Positions 34,687-43,675 of a stretch of DNA of 64,000 nt are shown piece by piece. This DNA comes from Lichenicoccus sp963693035 (GTDB lineage: Bacteria; Pseudomonadota; Alphaproteobacteria; Acetobacterales; Acetobacteraceae). Both the position numbers and the translations under genes were made by a program. The DNA lies in the NCBI GenBank assembly GCA_963693035.2, contig CAXMMQ010000002.1, forward strand, positions 1 to 64,000. The letters run 5' to 3'. Each line of letters begins with the position of its first letter. Positions within the stretch are counted from its first letter, which is position 1. A model generated the notes under the pieces. It searched no databases. It was not told the DNA's origin and worked only from the letters and a program-made list of their open reading frames with translations.

Positions 34687-36099
34687 ATGTTCGACAGCCT
34701 GTCGGGCAGGATGACCGGAGTGTTCGACCGCCTGCGCACGCGCGGCGCATTGTCCGAGGCGGATGTCGCCGAGGCGATGCGCGAGGTGCGCCTGGCGATG
34801 CTCGACTCAGACGTGGCGCTCCCGGTGGTCAAGGAGTTCATCAACCGGGTGCGCGAGCGTGCGATCGGGGCCGAGGTGCTGGAAAGCATCTCGCCCGGCC
34901 AGGCGGTCGCCAAGATCGTCAACGACGCCCTGGTCGAGGCGCTCGGCGGCGCCGGCGCGGTGCCGCTCAACCTCAATGCCGCCGCCCCGGTGCCGATCCT
35001 GATGGTCGGGCTGCAGGGCTCCGGCAAGACCACGACGGCCGGCAAGCTCGGGTTGCGCCTCGGCGGCCCCGGCAGCCGCGAGCGCCGGCGGGTGCTGCTG
35101 GCGAGCCTCGATACCCAGCGTCCGGCAGCGCAGTTGCAACTGGCGCAACTCGCGGAGCGCGCTGGGGTCGCCTCGCTGCCGATCGTGGCCGGTCAGACGC
35201 CGGTGCAGATCGCCGGCCGCGCGATGGAGACCGGCAGGCGGGAAGGCTACGACATCGTCATTCTCGACACCGCCGGCCGGCTGTCCATCGACGAGGCGCT
35301 GATGGAGGAGGTGCGGCAGATCCGCGCCGTCACCAGTCCGGCCGAGACCCTACTGGTGGTCGATGCGATGACCGGCCAGGACGCGGTCAACACCGCGCGC
35401 GCCTTCAACGAGGCGGTGGGCGTGACCGGCATCGTCATGACGCGCATGGATGGCGATGCGCGCGGCGGTGCGGCGCTGTCGATGCGCCACATCACCGGGG
35501 CGCCGATCAAGCTGACCGGCTCTGGCGAGAAGCTGGACGCGCTGGAGGATTTCCATCCCGAGCGTGTTGCCGGCCGCATCCTCGGCCTTGGCGATCTGGC
35601 GGGCCTGGTCGAAAAGGCGTCCGACACGCTCGACCAGGAGGAGAGCGAGAAGCTCGCGCTGAAGATGCTGCGCGGCAAGTTCGACCTCGACGACTATGCC
35701 TCGCAGATCAGGCAGATCAACAAGATGGGGTCGATCTCCGGCATTCTCGACATGCTGCCCGGCATGGGACAGATGAAGAGCGAGCTTGCCGGGAAGGATC
35801 TCGACACCTCGGTGCTGAAGCGTCACACGGCGATCATCTCGTCCATGACCAAGGCCGAGCGCCGCACCCCGGACATCATCAAGGCGAGCCGCAAGAAGCG
35901 CATCGCCGCCGGTGCGGGTGCCACAGTGCAGGAGGTCAACCGCCTGCTCAAGCAGTTCGACGACATGTCGACGATGATGAAGCGCATCAACAAGCTCGGC
36001 GCCAAGGGGCTGATGCGCCAGGGCATGGGCGCGTTGATGCCGAAGGGGATGATGCCCCAAGGCGGACCGGGGCAACGACCGCCGAACCGTCCGCGCTGA
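34687..36099 (+). CDS. ffh: Signal recognition particle protein Ffh
   Basis: SRP54-type GTPase of 470 residues that binds signal sequences on ribosomes and 4.5S RNA and delivers membrane proteins to FtsY/SecYEG. N domain about 1-95; G domain with GLQGSGKTTTAGK (108-120), DTAGRL and TRMDGDARGG; Met-rich M domain with ISGILDMLPGMGQMKSEL and the basic RKKRIAAGAG stretch for RNA binding; the tail is Met/Gly/Pro-rich. It heads the conserved ffh-rpsP-rimM-trmD-rplS run. Confidence 0.97.
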   Translation: MFDSLSGRMTGVFDRLRTRGALSEADVAEAMREVRLAMLDSDVALPVVKEFINRVRERAIGAEVLESISPGQAVAKIVNDALVEALGGAGAVPLNLNAAAPVPILMVGLQGSGKTTTAGKLGLRLGGPGSRERRRVLLASLDTQRPAAQLQLAQLAERAGVASLPIVAGQTPVQIAGRAMETGRREGYDIVILDTAGRLSIDEALMEEVRQIRAVTSPAETLLVVDAMTGQDAVNTARAFNEAVGVTGIVMTRMDGDARGGAALSMRHITGAPIKLTGSGEKLDALEDFHPERVAGRILGLGDLAGLVEKASDTLDQEESEKLALKMLRGKFDLDDYASQIRQINKMGSISGILDMLPGMGQMKSELAGKDLDTSVLKRHTAIISSMTKAERRTPDIIKASRKKRIAAGAGATVQEVNRLLKQFDDMSTMMKRINKLGAKGLMRQGMGALMPKGMMPQGGPGQRPPNRPR

Positions 36100-36126
36100 A
36101 TTCCACAACTAGGAGTCTACAGACCA

Positions 36127-36465
36127 ATGAGCCTCAAGATCCGCCTTGCCCGCGCCGGTGCCAAGAAGCGTCCGTACTACCACATCGTCGTCGCCGACAG
36201 CCGTTCGCCACGCGATGGCCGCTTCATCGAGAAGGTCGGCAGCTACAACCCGATGCTGCCGGCCGAGCACGAGGACCGCGTGCGCCTGGTCGGCGAGCGC
36301 ATCAGCTACTGGCTGTCCGAGGGCGCGCAGGCGACCGACCGCGTTGCCAAGTTCCTCGGCAATGCCGGCCTCGCCGACAAGCCGGCCTTCCGCGAGCAGC
36401 CGAAGCAGTCGCTGCCCAAGAAGAAGGCGCAGGAGCGCGCCGCCGCCAACGCCGCCGCGGCCTGA
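36127..36465 (+). CDS. rpsP: 30S ribosomal protein S16
   Basis: 112 residues. Bacterial S16 core: KIRLARAGAKKRPYYHIVVADSRSPRDGRFIEK split over two segments, then GSYNP and the DRVAKFLG loop. The tail is Lys/Ala-rich and longer than in E. coli, as is common in alphaproteobacteria. It assists early folding of 16S rRNA. It is 27 bases after ffh and 14 before rimM. Confidence 0.97.
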   Translation: MSLKIRLARAGAKKRPYYHIVVADSRSPRDGRFIEKVGSYNPMLPAEHEDRVRLVGERISYWLSEGAQATDRVAKFLGNAGLADKPAFREQPKQSLPKKKAQERAAANAAAA

Positions 36466-36479
36466 TCAGACGGCACCGG

Positions 36480-37019
36480 ATGAGCGGCGGGCGGATCCTG
36501 ATGGGCGTGGTGGGGCGGCCGCACGGCGTGCGCGGGCTGGTGCACGTGCACAGCTACGCAGCCGTGCCGGCCGACCTCGCCGCCTACGGCCCGTTGCATG
36601 ACGATCGCGGCGGCGCCTGGACCTTGTCCTGGCGCGGTCGCGGCATCGGCGAGTTGACCGGTGCGGACGGGCAGGCGTTGCGCGACCGCCAGGCCGCGCA
36701 GTCGCTGGTGAACCGCCGCCTCTACGTTGATCGCGGCCGGCTGCCCGAGCCGGAGCCGGACGAGTTCTATCTTGCCGACCTGATCGGACTGCAGGTGGTC
36801 GAGCAGGAGACCTCGGCCGTGGTCGGCAGCGTGCTTGCCGTGCATGACTATGGCGCCGGATCGAGCCTGGAGATCGGCGAAGGCAACGGGAGTTTCGTGC
36901 TGCCCTTCACCCGCGCCTGCGTTCCCGGGATCGATCTCGCGGGCCGCCGGCTGGTGATCGTGCATCCCGACGAGATCGAGGTCCGGCCGGAAGATGATAT
37001 CGGCGAGGCGGCGGAATGA
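36480..37019 (+). CDS. rimM: Ribosome maturation factor RimM
   Basis: 179 residues with the N-terminal RimM barrel (ILMGVVGRPHGVRGLVHVHSY) and the PRC-barrel C-terminal half (DEFYLADLIGLQV, VLAVHDYGAGSSLEI, LPFTRACVPGIDLAGRRLVI). It binds S19 and assists maturation of the 30S head. The stop overlaps the trmD start by 4 bases, the usual coupling. Confidence 0.96.
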   Translation: MSGGRILMGVVGRPHGVRGLVHVHSYAAVPADLAAYGPLHDDRGGAWTLSWRGRGIGELTGADGQALRDRQAAQSLVNRRLYVDRGRLPEPEPDEFYLADLIGLQVVEQETSAVVGSVLAVHDYGAGSSLEIGEGNGSFVLPFTRACVPGIDLAGRRLVIVHPDEIEVRPEDDIGEAAE

Positions 37020-37753
37020 GCTGGCGCGCCTCGGTCCTGACCCTGTTCCCGGAGATGTTCCCCGGCCCGCTCGGGCTGTCCCTGGCCGGCCGCGCGCATG
37101 AGCGCGGCGACTGGTCGCTGCGGGTGCACAACCTGCGCGAGCACGGGATCGGTCGGCATCGCGCGGTGGACGACACCCCGTTCGGCGGCGGCGCCGGCCT
37201 GGTGATGCGGCCCGACGTGGTGGATGCCGCGCTGTCCGAGGTGCTGGCGGAGGGCGATGCGTGCCCGGTGATCTATCTCACGCCGCGCGGCCGCCGCTTG
37301 GTCCAGGCCGATATCCGTCGCTATGCGGCCGGCGACGGCGTCGTGCTGCTGTGCGGGCGCTACGAGGGCGTCGATGAACGGGTGCTCGACGCGCGCGGCA
37401 TCGAGCAGGTCTCGATCGGCGACTACGTGTTGTCCGGTGGCGAGCCGGCGGCGCTGGTGCTGCTGGACGGCGTGGTGCGGCTGCTGCCGGGCGTCATGGG
37501 CAGCGAGCAGAGCGGCCTGGAGGAAAGCTTCTCGGACGGGCTGCTCGAATACCCGCACTACACCAAGCCGGCCGAGTGGCAGGGCCGCGCCGTGCCCGAG
37601 ATCCTGCTGTCGGGCAACCATGCGGCGATAGCTGCCTGGCGCCGCGCCGCCACCGAGGCCGACACCCGTGCCCGACGGCCCGACTTGTGGGAGCAGCATG
37701 CCTCCCGCACCCCAATCAGCGCCTTGCCGAGAACGGCCGGGCACCGTAACTGA
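37016..37753 (+). CDS. trmD: tRNA (guanine-N1)-methyltransferase TrmD
   Basis: 245 residues. SPOUT-class enzyme that methylates G37 of tRNAs, including tRNA-Pro(GGG), whose gene is also in this window at 60.4 kb. Family blocks: VLTLFPEMF, VDDTPFGGGAGLVMRPD, YLTPRGR, LCGRYEGVDERVL and the knot with IGDYVLSGGEPAALVLLD. Start ATG overlaps rimM (ATGA). Confidence 0.96.
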   Translation: MSWRASVLTLFPEMFPGPLGLSLAGRAHERGDWSLRVHNLREHGIGRHRAVDDTPFGGGAGLVMRPDVVDAALSEVLAEGDACPVIYLTPRGRRLVQADIRRYAAGDGVVLLCGRYEGVDERVLDARGIEQVSIGDYVLSGGEPAALVLLDGVVRLLPGVMGSEQSGLEESFSDGLLEYPHYTKPAEWQGRAVPEILLSGNHAAIAAWRRAATEADTRARRPDLWEQHASRTPISALPRTAGHRN

Positions 37754-37776
37754 CGCTCGCGAGAAGGACCCTAGAG

Positions 37777-38163
37777 ATGAACGTGATCCAGCAATTCGAG
37801 GCGGAGCAGATCGCCCGCCTGACCGCCGCCCGCGCGGTGCCCGAGTTCGATCCTGGCGATACCGTGCGCGTCATGGTGCGCGTCGTCGAAGGCGAGCGGA
37901 GTCGCCTGCAGGCCTATGAGGGCGTGGTGATCGCGCGTTCGAACAAGGCGCTGGGCAGCAACTTCACCGTGCGCAAGATCTCCTACGGCGAGGGGGTCGA
38001 GCGCGTGTTCCCGCTCTATGCGCCGACGATCGCCGAGATCGTGGTGGTACGCCGCGGCGACGTGCGCCGCGCCAAGCTCTATTACCTGCGCGGCCGCCGC
38101 GGCAAGTCGGCCCGCATCGCCGAGCGGGCCCGCGAAGTGCCTGCTCCCGCCGCTGCCGAGTGA
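37777..38163 (+). CDS. rplS: 50S ribosomal protein L19
   Basis: 128 residues. Family blocks: PEFDPGDTVRVMVRVVEGERSRLQ in part, YEGVVIARSNKALGSNFTVRKIS and GVERVFPLYAP. L19 sits at the subunit interface of the 50S. 23 bases after trmD; last of the ffh-rplS run. The C-terminal tail is Arg/Ala-rich. The gap that follows carries the hairpin before leuC. Confidence 0.97.
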   Translation: MNVIQQFEAEQIARLTAARAVPEFDPGDTVRVMVRVVEGERSRLQAYEGVVIARSNKALGSNFTVRKISYGEGVERVFPLYAPTIAEIVVVRRGDVRRAKLYYLRGRRGKSARIAERAREVPAPAAAE

Positions 38164-38207
38164 CGCTGCGGCTCGCTCCAGCCTGACTGACTGAGACGGG
38201 GTCCCGG

Positions 38208-38231
38208 CCTCCAGGGCGCGGACCCTGGAGG
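38208..38231 (+). promoter_or_regulatory. Hairpin covering the leuC ribosome-binding site
   Basis: Perfect 9-bp inverted repeat CCTCCAGGG (38208-38216), loop CGCGGA, CCCTGGAGG (38223-38231). The right arm ends with GGAGG, the only good Shine-Dalgarno sequence of leuC, 10 bases before its ATG at 38242. No T-tract follows, so it does not look like an ordinary terminator of the rplS operon. Control of leuC translation is inferred. Confidence 0.55.
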
Positions 38232-38241
38232 ACCTGCCACC

Positions 38242-39660
38242 ATGTCCGGCCCAGCCACATCCCCGCGCACCCTGTTCGACAAGATCTGGCAGAGCCACGT
38301 CGTCGAGCAACTCGAGGACGGCACCGCCATCCTCTATATCGACCGCCACCTGGTGCACGAGGTGACCAGCCCGCAGGCCTTCGAGGGGCTGCGTTTGAGC
38401 GGGCGCCGGGTGCGCCGGCCGGATGCGACCCTTGCAGTCGCCGACCACAACGTGCCGACCAGCGACCGCCACCGGCCGATCGAGGAGCCGGAGAGCCGGC
38501 TGCAGATCGAGACGCTGGAGCGCAACGTCGCCGAGTTCGGGGTGCCGTATTTCCCGCTGCTGTCGGCGCGCCAGGGCATCGTGCATATCGTGGGCCCGGA
38601 GCAGGGCATCTCGCTGCCGGGCATGACCATCGTCTGCGGCGACAGCCACACCTCGACGCACGGCGCGCTCGGCGCGCTCGCCTTCGGCATCGGGACGTCC
38701 GAGGTCGAACATGTGCTCGCAACCCAGACGCTGCTGCAGCGGCCTGCGAAGAACATGCTGGTGAGCGTCGAGGGCGAGCTTGCACCAGGCGTGACCGCCA
38801 AGGACGTGATGCTGGCAATCATCGGCACCATCGGCACCGCCGGCGGCACCGGGCACGTCATCGAGTATGCGGGATCGACGATCCGCGCGCTCGACATGGC
38901 CGGACGCATGACGATCTGCAACATGTCGATCGAGGCCGGTGCGCGGGCAGGGCTGGTGGCGCCGGACGAGACCACCTTTTCGTATGTCGAGGGGCGGCCG
39001 TTCGCGCCCAAGGACGATGCCTTCGCCCGTGCGGTCGCGTACTGGCGCACCCTGCCGTCCGATCCGGGCGCGCATTACGACCGGGTGGTCGAGCTGCGGG
39101 CGGGAGACATCGCGCCGCTGGTGACCTGGGGTACCAGTCCGGAGGACGTGGTCGCCATCACCGGCGTGGTGCCGGATCCGGCCTCGGCACCGGACGAGGC
39201 GAGGCGGGCGCAGTTGCAGCGCATGCTCGACTATATGGGCCTGTCCGCCGGCCAGCGCATGACGGACGTCGCGGTCGACACCGTATTCATCGGCTCCTGC
39301 ACCAACGGCCGCATCGAGGACATGCGCGCCGCGGCAGGTGTCGCTGCAGGACGCACGGTGGCGCCGGGCGTGCGGGCGATGGTGGTGCCGGGCTCGGGCA
39401 TCGTGAAGCAGCAGGCGGAAGCCGAGGGGCTCGACCGCATCTTCCTTGCGGCCGGCTTCGAATGGCGCGAGGCCGGCTGCTCGATGTGCCTCGGCATGAA
39501 CCCGGACAAGCTCACGCCCGGGCAGCGCTGCGCCTCGACCTCGAACCGCAATTTCGAGGGTAGGCAGGGTCCGGGCGGCCGCACCCATCTGCTGTCGCCG
39601 GCGATGGCGGCGGCGGCGGCGGTCACCGGGCACCTAACCGACATCAGGGAGCTTGTCTGA
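38242..39660 (+). CDS. leuC: 3-isopropylmalate dehydratase large subunit LeuC
   Basis: 472 residues, aconitase-type. With LeuD it moves the hydroxyl of 2-isopropylmalate to the 3 position in leucine synthesis. The [4Fe-4S] ligands are in FIGSCTNGR and AGCSMCLGMNPDKL. Other blocks: DRHLVHEVTSPQAFEGL, CGDSHTSTHGALGALAFGIGTSEVEHVLATQ in parts, and STSNRNFEGRQGPGGRTHL in parts. First of leuC-leuD-leuB. It has its own ribosome-binding site inside the hairpin at 38208-38231. Confidence 0.97.
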   Translation: MSGPATSPRTLFDKIWQSHVVEQLEDGTAILYIDRHLVHEVTSPQAFEGLRLSGRRVRRPDATLAVADHNVPTSDRHRPIEEPESRLQIETLERNVAEFGVPYFPLLSARQGIVHIVGPEQGISLPGMTIVCGDSHTSTHGALGALAFGIGTSEVEHVLATQTLLQRPAKNMLVSVEGELAPGVTAKDVMLAIIGTIGTAGGTGHVIEYAGSTIRALDMAGRMTICNMSIEAGARAGLVAPDETTFSYVEGRPFAPKDDAFARAVAYWRTLPSDPGAHYDRVVELRAGDIAPLVTWGTSPEDVVAITGVVPDPASAPDEARRAQLQRMLDYMGLSAGQRMTDVAVDTVFIGSCTNGRIEDMRAAAGVAAGRTVAPGVRAMVVPGSGIVKQQAEAEGLDRIFLAAGFEWREAGCSMCLGMNPDKLTPGQRCASTSNRNFEGRQGPGGRTHLLSPAMAAAAAVTGHLTDIRELV

Positions 39661-39663
39661 TCC

Positions 39664-40284
39664 ATGCAGCCCTTCACCACCCTGACCGCGGTCGCGGCGC
39701 CGCTGCCGGAAGCCAACATCGACACCGACAAGATCATCCCGTCGCGGTTCCTCAAGACCATCAGGCGGTCCGGGCTCGGCCTGAACCTGTTCGATGCGCT
39801 GCGCTACCGCGATGGCGTCGAGCGGCCGGATTTCGTGCTCAACCGCGAGCCGTTTCGTCATGCCGGCATCCTGATCGCGCACGAGAATTTCGGCTGCGGG
39901 TCGTCGCGCGAGCATGCACCCTGGGCGCTGCTGGATTTCGGCATCAGCTGTGTCATCGCGCCGTCGTTCGCCGACATCTTCCACAGCAACTGCTTCAAGA
40001 ACGGCATCCTGCCGATCCGCCTGCCGCGCGAGGTCTGCGACCGGCTGATGCAGGACGCAGCCCAGGGTGCCAACAGCCGGCTCACCATCGATCTCGAGCG
40101 CCAGGTGGTGGTGCGACCGGACGGGCAGGAGATCGGCTTCGAGGTCGATGCGCTGCGCCGGCACCGCCTGCTCGAGGGCCTGGACGATGTCGGCCAGACT
40201 CTGCAGCATGGTGACGCGATCGACGGCTTCGAGCGGCAGCGCGACGTGAGCCAGCCCTGGATGCCCGCGATCGTCGTGTCCTGA
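39664..40284 (+). CDS. leuD: 3-isopropylmalate dehydratase small subunit LeuD
   Basis: 206 residues. Swivel domain that pairs with LeuC: NIDTDKIIPSRFLKTI, LIAHENFGCGSSREHAPWAL, SFADIFHSNCFKNGILPI. It begins 3 bases after leuC. 39 bases separate it from leuB; these contain a direct repeat of gagccct just after the stop. Confidence 0.97.
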   Translation: MQPFTTLTAVAAPLPEANIDTDKIIPSRFLKTIRRSGLGLNLFDALRYRDGVERPDFVLNREPFRHAGILIAHENFGCGSSREHAPWALLDFGISCVIAPSFADIFHSNCFKNGILPIRLPREVCDRLMQDAAQGANSRLTIDLERQVVVRPDGQEIGFEVDALRRHRLLEGLDDVGQTLQHGDAIDGFERQRDVSQPWMPAIVVS

Positions 40285-40323
40285 GCCCTGAGCCCTGAGC
40301 GCCTCCTGACGACTGGAACCACG

Positions 40324-41436
40324 ATGGCCGCGAACAAGAAGCTGCTGGTGCTCCCCGGCGACGGTGTCGGCCCGGAGGTGATGCGCGAGGTCGGGCGGCT
40401 GGTCGGCTGGCTGAGCAGGCGGCGCGGCATCAGCTTCGAGATCACCGAGGACCTGGTCGGCGGCGCCTCGATCGAGGCGCACGGAACGCCGATCCGGCCG
40501 CAGGTGGTGCAGGCGGCGCGCGACGCCGACGCGGTGCTGTTCGGCGCGGTCGGCGGCCCGCAATGGGATCATGTCGGCTTCGAGGGTCGCCCGGAGCTCG
40601 CCATCCTGACCCTGCGGCGGGAGCTTGGCCTGTTCGCCAACCTGCGACCCGCCCTGGTTCTGGATCCGCTGGTGGATGCCAGCACGCTCAAGGCCGACGT
40701 GGTGCGCGGGCTGGACCTCATGATCGTGCGCGAGAGCACGGGCGGCATATATTTCGGCGAGCCGCGCGGCATCGAGACGCTGCCGGACGGCAGCAGGCGG
40801 GGCATCAACACCGAGCTGTACAGCACGCACGAGATCGAGCGTGTCGCCCGCGTGGCGTTCGAGCTGGCTCGCCGGCGGCAGGGCGCGGTGTGCTCGGTCG
40901 AGAAGAGCAACGTGATGGAGAGCGGCCTGCTCTGGCGCGAGGTGGTGACCGACCTGCATCGGCGCGACTATGCCGACGTGCGGCTGTCGCACATGCTGGC
41001 CGACAATTGTGCCATGCAGCTGGTGCGCAACCCGCGCCAGTTCGACGTCATCGTCACCGGCAACCTGTTCGGCGACCTGCTGTCCGACCTTGCCTCCATG
41101 TTGACCGGCAGCCTCGGCATGCTGCCGTCGGCGACGCTGGGCGCGGTGGATGCCTCGGGACGCCGGCCGGCGCTGTACGAGCCGATCCATGGCAGCGCGC
41201 CGGACATCGCCGGGCGCGGGCTCGCCAACCCGCTGGGGCAGATCCTGAGCTTCGCGATGCTGCTGCGCTACTCGTTCGAGCTCGAGGGCGAGGCCCGGAT
41301 CATCGAGGAGGCCTGCCGTCGGGTGCTGGCGAGCGGCCTGCGGACCGCCGACATCATGAGCCCGGGGATGGCCCGGGTGGGCACCTCGGTGATGGGCGAG
41401 GCGGTGCAGCGGGAGCTCGAGAAGCTGGAGAGCTGA
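40324..41436 (+). CDS. leuB: 3-isopropylmalate dehydrogenase LeuB
   Basis: 370 residues, NAD-dependent beta-decarboxylating dehydrogenase that gives 2-oxoisocaproate. Blocks: LVLPGDGVGPEVM, FGAVGGPQWD, RESTGGIYFGEPRG, SVEKSNVM (catalytic Lys), the metal-binding NLFGDLLSDLASM and PIHGSAPDIAGRGLANP. ilvE, the next pathway step, lies 3 kb downstream on the other strand. Confidence 0.97.
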   Translation: MAANKKLLVLPGDGVGPEVMREVGRLVGWLSRRRGISFEITEDLVGGASIEAHGTPIRPQVVQAARDADAVLFGAVGGPQWDHVGFEGRPELAILTLRRELGLFANLRPALVLDPLVDASTLKADVVRGLDLMIVRESTGGIYFGEPRGIETLPDGSRRGINTELYSTHEIERVARVAFELARRRQGAVCSVEKSNVMESGLLWREVVTDLHRRDYADVRLSHMLADNCAMQLVRNPRQFDVIVTGNLFGDLLSDLASMLTGSLGMLPSATLGAVDASGRRPALYEPIHGSAPDIAGRGLANPLGQILSFAMLLRYSFELEGEARIIEEACRRVLASGLRTADIMSPGMARVGTSVMGEAVQRELEKLES

Positions 41437-41469
41437 TCGCCGACCGCCACTGCCGGCGCCTCCCGGCCG

Positions 41470-42657
41470 ATGCATGACCATGCGATCCTGGCGCTCGGCC
41501 TGGTGCTGCTGGCGGCCTCGGTTGCCGCGCTGCTGTCGCGCCGGGCGCGGCTGCCGTACAGCGTCGGACTGGTGCTCGCCGGCATCGCGCTGACCCTGGT
41601 GCCGACCGGGATCGAGCTCAGGCTGACCCGTGACCTGATCTTCGAGGTGCTGCTGCCGCCGCTGGTGTTCGAGGCGGCGCTCCAGCTGCGCTGGCAGCCG
41701 TTCCGCGCTGCCCTGCCGGTCACGCTGACCCTGGCCTTTGCGGGCGTCGCGATCGCGGCGATGGCCGCATCGTGCGCTCTGCACCTGCTGCTCGGCTGGA
41801 GCTGGATCGCCGCCGGGCTGTTCGCCGTGCTGATCGCGGCCACCGATCCGGTGTCGGTGATCGCCGCCTTCAAGGAGATGCGGGTGGAACCGCGACTCGG
41901 CATGCTGGTGGAGAGCGAGAGCCTGCTCAACGACGGCACGGCGGCGGTCGGGTTCGGTGTGCTGCTGGCGATCCAGGGCGGCGCGCCCGCCGGAGTGCTG
42001 GCCATCGCCGGCTCGCTGCTCTGGACGGTGGCCGGGGGCGTCGCGGCAGGCGGCCTGGTCGCCGGCGCCGCCTTGCTGCTGGCCGGGCGCACCGAGGAGC
42101 ACCTGGTCGAGACCACGCTGACCGCGATCGCGGCCTATGGCTCGTTCATGCTCGCCGAACGCCTCGGCACCTCCGGCGTGCTGGCGAGCCTGACCGCCGG
42201 GCTGGTGGTCGGCAATCTGGGCCAGCGTGGCCCGATCGCGGAGCCGAGCCGGGGGTGGCTGTTCGATTTCTGGGAGTTCGCGGCCTTCCTGGCCAACTCG
42301 GTGGTGTTCATCCTGATCGGCGCGCAAGGGGCGAGGCATCCGGGCGCGCTGTTCACCGCCGCCGCCGGCATCGCCGTCATCGTGGTGCTGCTGGGCCGGA
42401 TGCTTGCCGTCTATCCGCTCTGCCTGCTGTTCAGCCGGACCCGGCTGCGGGTCGATCCGAGGCACCAGCACGTGCTGGTCTGGGGCGGCCTGCGTGGGGC
42501 GCTCGCCCTGGCCCTGGCGCTTGCCCTGCCGGAGACGCTGCCCGAGCGCGGGGCGCTGGTGGCGGCCTCGTTTGCCGTGGTGGCGTTCTCGATCTTCGTG
42601 CAGGGCATGACGATGCCGTGGCTGATCCGGCGCCTGCGCCTGCGGATCGGAGATTAG
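41470..42657 (+). CDS. CPA1 Na+/H+ antiporter
   Basis: 395 residues with about 12 hydrophobic segments and no C-terminal cytosolic domain, unlike the 9.2-kb homologue. Family marks: LLPPLVFEAALQL, AATDPVSVIAAFKEM, ESESLLNDGTAAV, WGGLRGALALALALALP. It should exchange Na+ or K+ for H+ across the inner membrane. Start ATG at 41470, 33 bases after leuB, so it may be read through from the leu genes. It is convergent with rpsU. Confidence 0.9.
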   Translation: MHDHAILALGLVLLAASVAALLSRRARLPYSVGLVLAGIALTLVPTGIELRLTRDLIFEVLLPPLVFEAALQLRWQPFRAALPVTLTLAFAGVAIAAMAASCALHLLLGWSWIAAGLFAVLIAATDPVSVIAAFKEMRVEPRLGMLVESESLLNDGTAAVGFGVLLAIQGGAPAGVLAIAGSLLWTVAGGVAAGGLVAGAALLLAGRTEEHLVETTLTAIAAYGSFMLAERLGTSGVLASLTAGLVVGNLGQRGPIAEPSRGWLFDFWEFAAFLANSVVFILIGAQGARHPGALFTAAAGIAVIVVLLGRMLAVYPLCLLFSRTRLRVDPRHQHVLVWGGLRGALALALALALPETLPERGALVAASFAVVAFSIFVQGMTMPWLIRRLRLRIGD

Positions 42658-42684
42658 CGCGCTTAACAGGCGCCAGACATAAAG

Positions 42685-42713
42685 AGGGCCAGCCCTCCGG
42701 GGAGGCCGGCCCT
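42685..42713 (-). terminator. Probable rho-independent terminator of rpsU (and the convergent antiporter gene)
   Basis: GC-rich imperfect hairpin, AGGGCC...GGCCCT with inner CCTCC/GGGGAGG, between the convergent antiporter and rpsU genes. On the minus strand it is followed by CTCTTTATG, a weak T-tract, so it best suits rpsU. Confidence 0.55.
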
Positions 42714-42736
42714 TGACCGTGGTTCCGGGACTGGAT

Positions 42737-42940
42737 TCAGAACCCCTCGCGCTCCAGGCGCTTGCGCTCCATCTTGCGCGCGCGGCGGACGGCCTCGGCG
42801 GCCTCGCGGGCGCGACGCTCGGAGGGCTTCTCGTAATGCCGACGGAGCTTCATTTCCCGGAAGATGCCCTCGCGCTGCATCTTCTTCTTCAGCGCCTTGA
42901 GCGCCTGGTCGACATTGTTATCCCGGACGAGAACCTGCAC
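42737..42940 (-). CDS. rpsU: 30S ribosomal protein S21
   Basis: 67 residues, basic and Arg-rich. The S21 pattern is clear: QVLVRDNNVDQALKALKKK, GIFREMKLRRHYEKPSERR in parts. The frame is open far upstream, but the family N-terminus sets the start at GTG 42940, with AAGGAG about 11 bases before. S21 joins the 30S platform near the anti-Shine-Dalgarno. In many alphaproteobacteria rpsU lies near a COQ9-type gene, as it does here. Confidence 0.95.
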   Translation of the reverse strand: MQVLVRDNNVDQALKALKKKMQREGIFREMKLRRHYEKPSERRAREAAEAVRRARKMERKRLEREGF

Positions 42941-43114
42941 TGCGCCGTAAACTCCTTGATGCACGGCCGGCGGTCCGGTCGCGGTCGTGTGTCGTCGCCC
43001 GCCGGATCGCAGGCCCTCTGAGAGGCCGGCGCTATAGCACACGCATCCGCCGTTGCACAAATCCTTCTCCGGCCTCATTTGCTGGACCCGACCCAAGCTG
43101 CGACCGGAACAAAG

Positions 43115-43675
43115 ATGGCCCTGCTCAAGATCGCCCGGATGGGCCACCCCGTGCTGCTCGGCCGTGCCGAACCGGTGGCCAACCCGGCCGCGCCGGAACT
43201 CCGCCGCCTGATCGCCGACATGATCGAGACGATGATGGATGCCCGCGGAGTGGGCCTGGCCGCACCCCAGGTGCATGTGTCGCAGCGGCTGTTCGTGTAT
43301 CGGGTTCCGGCGGAGCGCAGTGCCGGCGCGGACGATCCGCCGCGCGAGACGCAGGTGCTGATCAACCCGGTGATCACCCCGATCGGCGACGAGACCAACG
43401 TCGCGGTCGAGGGCTGCCTGTCGATCCCGGGCCTGCGCGGCGCGGTGCCGCGCCCGGCGCGGGTGCATTATGCGGGGCTGGACGCCGACGGCCGCCCGGT
43501 CGGGGGCGAGGCGAGCGGCTTCCTCGCGGTCGTCCTGCAACACGAGTACGACCATCTGGACGGAGTGCTCTATCCGATGCGCATGCGCGACTTCACGCGG
43601 TTCGCCTTCGAGGACGAGATGCTGAAGCATGGCCTGCCGCCGGCGGAAGCGGCGTCCAACGGAACCGCGGAATGA
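43115..43675 (+). CDS. def: Peptide deformylase
   Basis: 186 residues. Removes the formyl group from new proteins. The three PDF motifs are present: GVGLAAPQV, EGCLSIPG (metal-binding Cys) and QHEYDHLDG (HEXXH). An insert DDPPRETQ lies between the first two. The C-terminus ends in a short disordered tail. Start ATG at 43115; an upstream TTG at 43079 is in frame but adds residues unlike the family. Divergent from rpsU; overlaps the COQ9 gene by 4 bases. Confidence 0.94.
   Translation: MALLKIARMGHPVLLGRAEPVANPAAPELRRLIADMIETMMDARGVGLAAPQVHVSQRLFVYRVPAERSAGADDPPRETQVLINPVITPIGDETNVAVEGCLSIPGLRGAVPRPARVHYAGLDADGRPVGGEASGFLAVVLQHEYDHLDGVLYPMRMRDFTRFAFEDEMLKHGLPPAEAASNGTAE

Noticed and set aside
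38208..38231. Hairpin as terminator of the rplS operon
   Set aside because: No T-tract follows and the right arm is the leuC ribosome-binding site, so a role in leuC initiation fits better.
39634..42471. 945-codon minus-strand frame opposite leuD-leuB-antiporter
   Set aside because: Shadow frame; the plus-strand genes are certain.
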